Shown piece by piece: positions 61,608-64,000 of a stretch of DNA of 64,000 bases. The notes under the pieces are model-generated. The model was given only the letters and a program-made list of their open reading frames with translations, was not told the DNA's origin and searched no databases. The first letter of the stretch is position 1, and the number at the start of each line of letters is the position of its first letter. The position numbers and the translations under genes were made by a program. Origin of the DNA: Actinorhabdospora filicis (GTDB lineage: Bacteria; Actinomycetota; Actinomycetes; Mycobacteriales; Micromonosporaceae); NCBI RefSeq assembly GCF_030269765.1, contig NZ_BSTX01000004.1:504990-568989 (forward strand), given 5' to 3'.

Positions 61608-62198
61608 ATGCGCATCACGGCCAACGAGTTCATCAGCCTCGACGGGGTCGTCCAGGCCCCCGGCGGCCCGGAGGAGGACACCGACGGCGGTTTCGCCAAC
61701 GGCGGCTGGTCCCACCCCTACTTCGACGTCGACATCATGGGCCCGTTCATCGACGGGACCCTGACGCAGGCCAGTGACCTCCTCTTCGGCCGCCGCACCT
61801 GGCGGGTCATGGCCGACGCCTGGCCCGGCCGCGCCGGAGACCCCTTCGCCGACAAGATGAACGCGATCCACAAGTACGTCGTCTCCGCCACCCTCGCCCC
61901 CGACGACACCGAGTGGAACAGCACGGTGATCCCCGGCGCGAACGCCCTGGACGACCTGCGCAAGCTCAAGGAGAGCGGCGAGGGCGAGGCGCTCGTCATG
62001 GGCAGCCCCACCCTCGTCCGCGCGCTCATCGCCGAAGGCCTCCTCGACGAGCTGCGCCTCATGGTCATGCCGGTGCTCCTCGGCGGCGGCAAGGGCGTCT
62101 TCCCCGCCGACGGGAAGATGCGGGGCCTCGAACTGGTGTCGTCGGTGACCGGCGACATCGGCACCACCGTCGCGATCTACCGTCCGACGGGACAGTGA
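61608..62198 (+). CDS. RibD/dihydrofolate reductase-like family protein
   Basis: A 196-aa protein of the RibD C-terminal/YyaP-YwjB group: MRITANEFISLDGVVQAPGG, ASDLLFGRRTWRVMA, KYVVSATL, EALVMGSPTLVRALIAEGL, DELRLMVMPVLLGGGKGVF. These proteins have a DHFR-like NADPH fold, but most are not folate enzymes and their substrates are unknown. AGGAGA precedes the ATG. It lies 44 bp after the MFS gene on the same strand. Confidence 0.9.
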   Translation: MRITANEFISLDGVVQAPGGPEEDTDGGFANGGWSHPYFDVDIMGPFIDGTLTQASDLLFGRRTWRVMADAWPGRAGDPFADKMNAIHKYVVSATLAPDDTEWNSTVIPGANALDDLRKLKESGEGEALVMGSPTLVRALIAEGLLDELRLMVMPVLLGGGKGVFPADGKMRGLELVSSVTGDIGTTVAIYRPTGQ

Positions 62199-62204
62199 AA
62201 GACA

Positions 62205-62238
62205 GACGGGCGGGCGTTCGGGAAAGCGCCCGCCCGTC
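62205..62238. terminator. bidirectional hairpin terminator
   Basis: A perfect 12-bp stem, GACGGGCGGGCG at 62205-62216 and CGCCCGCCCGTC at 62227-62238, has a 10-base loop. It separates two convergent genes and overlaps the stop codon of the HEAT-repeat gene. Confidence 0.8.
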
Positions 62239-63322
62239 ACCCGCGTGACAGGTAACCGGCCATCTCCTCGCGCGTGCGGGGGAGGCCGGTCTCGCGCATC
62301 AGGATCCCGAAGTTCCCGAAGGACGACGTCCCGATCAGCCACGGCCCGCGCGCGTGGGCGAGCGCGCGCACGACCCGCCGCTGCCGCTCCGGCAGCGCGC
62401 CGAAGGCGACGCCCGCGGCGACCGGCTCCGGGAACGCCATGGCCAGGACGCGGTAGGCCACGGTCAGCGCCTCGGTGCCGGTGAGCCGGGTCAGCCCGTC
62501 GAGGAGCACGTCGAAGACATCGCCCCCGGCGCGTTCGAGCGCCAGCGCGGCCAGCGCGCGCACGTTCCCTTCAAGGAAGGGGACGTCGAGGGGCTCGCCG
62601 CCCTCGGACAGCCACGACGTCAGCTCGGCGATCGCCCGCGCGTCGCCGGTCCCGGCGAGCGCGACGGACGCCGCCCAGCGCACCGGGCGCCGCTCGTCGT
62701 CCAGCAGCGCGGGCGGGACCTCGCCGCCGATGAGCGAGGCGGCCACGATCGCGGTGGCGGCCACGGCGTCCACGGGGTCGGACGCCAGGCCCAGCAGCGC
62801 GGGGACGTGCCCGGGCCGGTCGGGGAACCACGCCAGCACGTAGGCCGCCGAACAGCGCACCCCCGCGTCGGCGTCGGACAGCAGGCCCGCCGCGATGTGC
62901 GTGCCCTTGGACACCGCCCGGTGGATGGAGTAGAGCAGCTTCGCCCACGAGCGCGAGCCGTAGACGGCGAGGGCCTCGCCGCCCCGGGCCGCGTCCCGCA
63001 GTTCGTCGAGGTCGAAGCCCCCGGGCAGGTGCTGCTCATCGAAGCCGACGGTGACCAGGGCCAGCAGCCGGAGGATCGCGTCCCGGTCGCCGATCCCGGG
63101 GTCGGCGGCCAGCTCCCACAGGAACGGCACGGCCTTGGGGGTGGCCTTGTAGCGGGTGCCCTGGTGGTAGATGTTGGCGAAGAGCTCACCGAGGGCACCG
63201 TGCCGGGTCTCCTCGTCGGGGGAGGCCAGTTCGCGCAGCTGGCGGGGTACGTCCCCGGCGGAGCCGTAGGCGTGGGAGAGCTTGGCCCAGTCGATGTCGT
63301 CGAGTCCGTCGAGCACGGTCAC
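62237..63322 (-). CDS. HEAT-repeat protein
   Basis: A 361-aa helical protein with HEAT/PBS-lyase-like repeats, for example DAGVRCSAAYVLAWFPDR, AVAATAIVAASLIGGEVPPA and RPVRWAASVALAGTGDARAI. The N-terminal part (DWAKLSHAYGSAGDVPRQLR) resembles uncharacterised Streptomyces proteins whose genes are often scattered and variable. Probably a protein-interaction scaffold. The start is a GTG at 63322 with a modest ribosome site. Function unknown. Confidence 0.75.
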   Translation of the reverse strand: MTVLDGLDDIDWAKLSHAYGSAGDVPRQLRELASPDEETRHGALGELFANIYHQGTRYKATPKAVPFLWELAADPGIGDRDAILRLLALVTVGFDEQHLPGGFDLDELRDAARGGEALAVYGSRSWAKLLYSIHRAVSKGTHIAAGLLSDADAGVRCSAAYVLAWFPDRPGHVPALLGLASDPVDAVAATAIVAASLIGGEVPPALLDDERRPVRWAASVALAGTGDARAIAELTSWLSEGGEPLDVPFLEGNVRALAALALERAGGDVFDVLLDGLTRLTGTEALTVAYRVLAMAFPEPVAAGVAFGALPERQRRVVRALAHARGPWLIGTSSFGNFGILMRETGLPRTREEMAGYLSRG

Positions 63323-63364
63323 CTGTCCACGAAGAAGGGGCCCTCATCATGGCAGCGGGGTACG

Positions 63365-64000
63365 TCAGTCCGGGACGGCGACGCCGGAGCGGTAGGCGAA
63401 CACGACCAGCTGCGCGCGGTCGCGGGCGCCGAGTTTGAGCATCGCGCGCCCGACGTGGGTGCGGACGGTCGCCGGGCTCACCGCCAGCGCGGCGGCGATC
63501 TCCTCATTGGACCGTCCACTGGCGACCCATCCGACGATCTCGCGTTCCCGCGCGGTGAGGCGGGACAGGTCCGGGTGCGGCGAGGCGGCGCGCGTGCCGA
63601 GGTAGTGGCCGATGACCTTGCGGGTCACCGAGGGTGAGAGCAGCGCGTCCCCGGCGGCCACGACGCGGACTGCGTGCAGCAGCTCGCCGGGATCGGCGTC
63701 CTTGGTGATGAAACCGGCCGCGCCCGCCGCGAGCGCGTCGAAGATGTAACTGTCGACGTCGAAGGTGGTCATCATGACCACGCGGGTGCCGGACAGCGCC
63801 GGGTCGCCGCAGATGCGGCGCAGGACCTCCAGTCCGTCGAGTCCGGGCATGCGGATGTCCAGTAAGGCCACATCGGGCCGTTCCAGTTGGACGAGGTGGA
63901 GGGCCTCGTGGCCGTGCGCGGCCTCGCCGGTCAGGGTGATGTCGGGTTCCTCGGCGACGAGGACGCGCAGGGCGAGGCGGATGAGGCTCTGGTCGTCGGC
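63365..64000 (-). CDS. NarL/FixJ-type response regulator, N-terminus cut by window edge
   Basis: The 211 residues present start within the receiver (ADDQSLIRLALRVLVAEE), include the phospho-acceptor Asp in PDVALLDIRMPGLDG and Lys in FITKDADPGELL, and end with a LuxR HTH (LTAREREIVGWVASGRSNEE, AVSPATVRTHVGRAMLKLG). About six N-terminal residues lie beyond the right edge. The partner kinase is expected just outside. It is a paralogue of the regulator at 10727. Confidence 0.92.
   Translation of the reverse strand, partial: ADDQSLIRLALRVLVAEEPDITLTGEAAHGHEALHLVQLERPDVALLDIRMPGLDGLEVLRRICGDPALSGTRVVMMTTFDVDSYIFDALAAGAAGFITKDADPGELLHAVRVVAAGDALLSPSVTRKVIGHYLGTRAASPHPDLSRLTAREREIVGWVASGRSNEEIAAALAVSPATVRTHVGRAMLKLGARDRAQLVVFAYRSGVAVPD

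Overview
This is a very GC-rich chromosomal window from an actinomycete. The signs are GTG and TTG starts, strong third-position GC, SigE-family sigma factors, an AfsR/SARP regulator, WXG100-type proteins, and a 2-oxoacid:ferredoxin oxidoreductase next to a second, partial nuo cluster (an arrangement I recall from Streptomyces). A Streptosporangiales-type organism such as Actinomadura fits, but nothing here fixes the genus. No rRNA, tRNA or CRISPR array was seen.

Layout. 1-4.7 kb: a truncated IclR regulator with an inverted repeat upstream, a TPR protein, a membrane protein, an alpha/beta hydrolase and a holin-like membrane protein. 4.8-7.7 kb: a probable toxin module made of a WXG-like small protein, a WXG100-RTX-metallopeptidase and a probable immunity protein. 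7.7-12 kb: small membrane proteins, 1.1 kb of degenerate non-coding repeats ending in ten GGGGTTGC copies, a NarL-type two-component system and a frameshifted Uma2-like remnant. 12-19 kb: korAB and two sigma-factor/membrane-protein pairs. 19-30.3 kb: nuoA, a 71-aa protein, nuoB, DUF2252, a structured repeat, a cysteine-less AhpD-like protein, then nuoC-H-I-J-K-L-M-N. nuoD, E, F and G are absent. With korAB close by, a ferredoxin-fed complex I-like machine is plausible.

30-37 kb holds redox and regulator genes, a solitary TnpB element inserted just before htpX, and kinase-like and hydrolase genes. 37.4-39.4 kb holds two tandem nuclease-like effectors. They share an N-terminal LQ-x-x-AGN-x-AV...VQR leader of the kind I associate with extracellular contractile injection systems, and a SUKH-like probable immunity gene follows. 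39.5-46.8 kb: a KimA-like transporter, an orphan LuxR protein, DUF2797, a 945-aa SARP/NB-ARC/TPR regulator and an NmrA-like protein. 46.8-47.9 kb: a second copy of the structured repeat followed by ~68-bp tandem units.

48.8-58.4 kb is one 3,215-residue gene built like a PKS/NRPS (KS-AT-luciferase-like monooxygenase, about 1,080 residues of low complexity, partial C, A, C). The KS Cys, the AT Ser and the A10 Lys are all replaced, and no carrier domain is visible. It looks like a pseudo-megasynthase. The right end carries an ArsR-type regulator, a VOC protein, a divergent membrane protein/MFS pair with two near-consensus promoters and operator-like repeats, a RibD/DHFR-like protein, a HEAT-repeat protein and a truncated LuxR-type response regulator.

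The strongest leads are the pseudo-megasynthase, the two toxin/immunity modules, and the dispersed repeat whose hairpins show compensatory base changes between copies.
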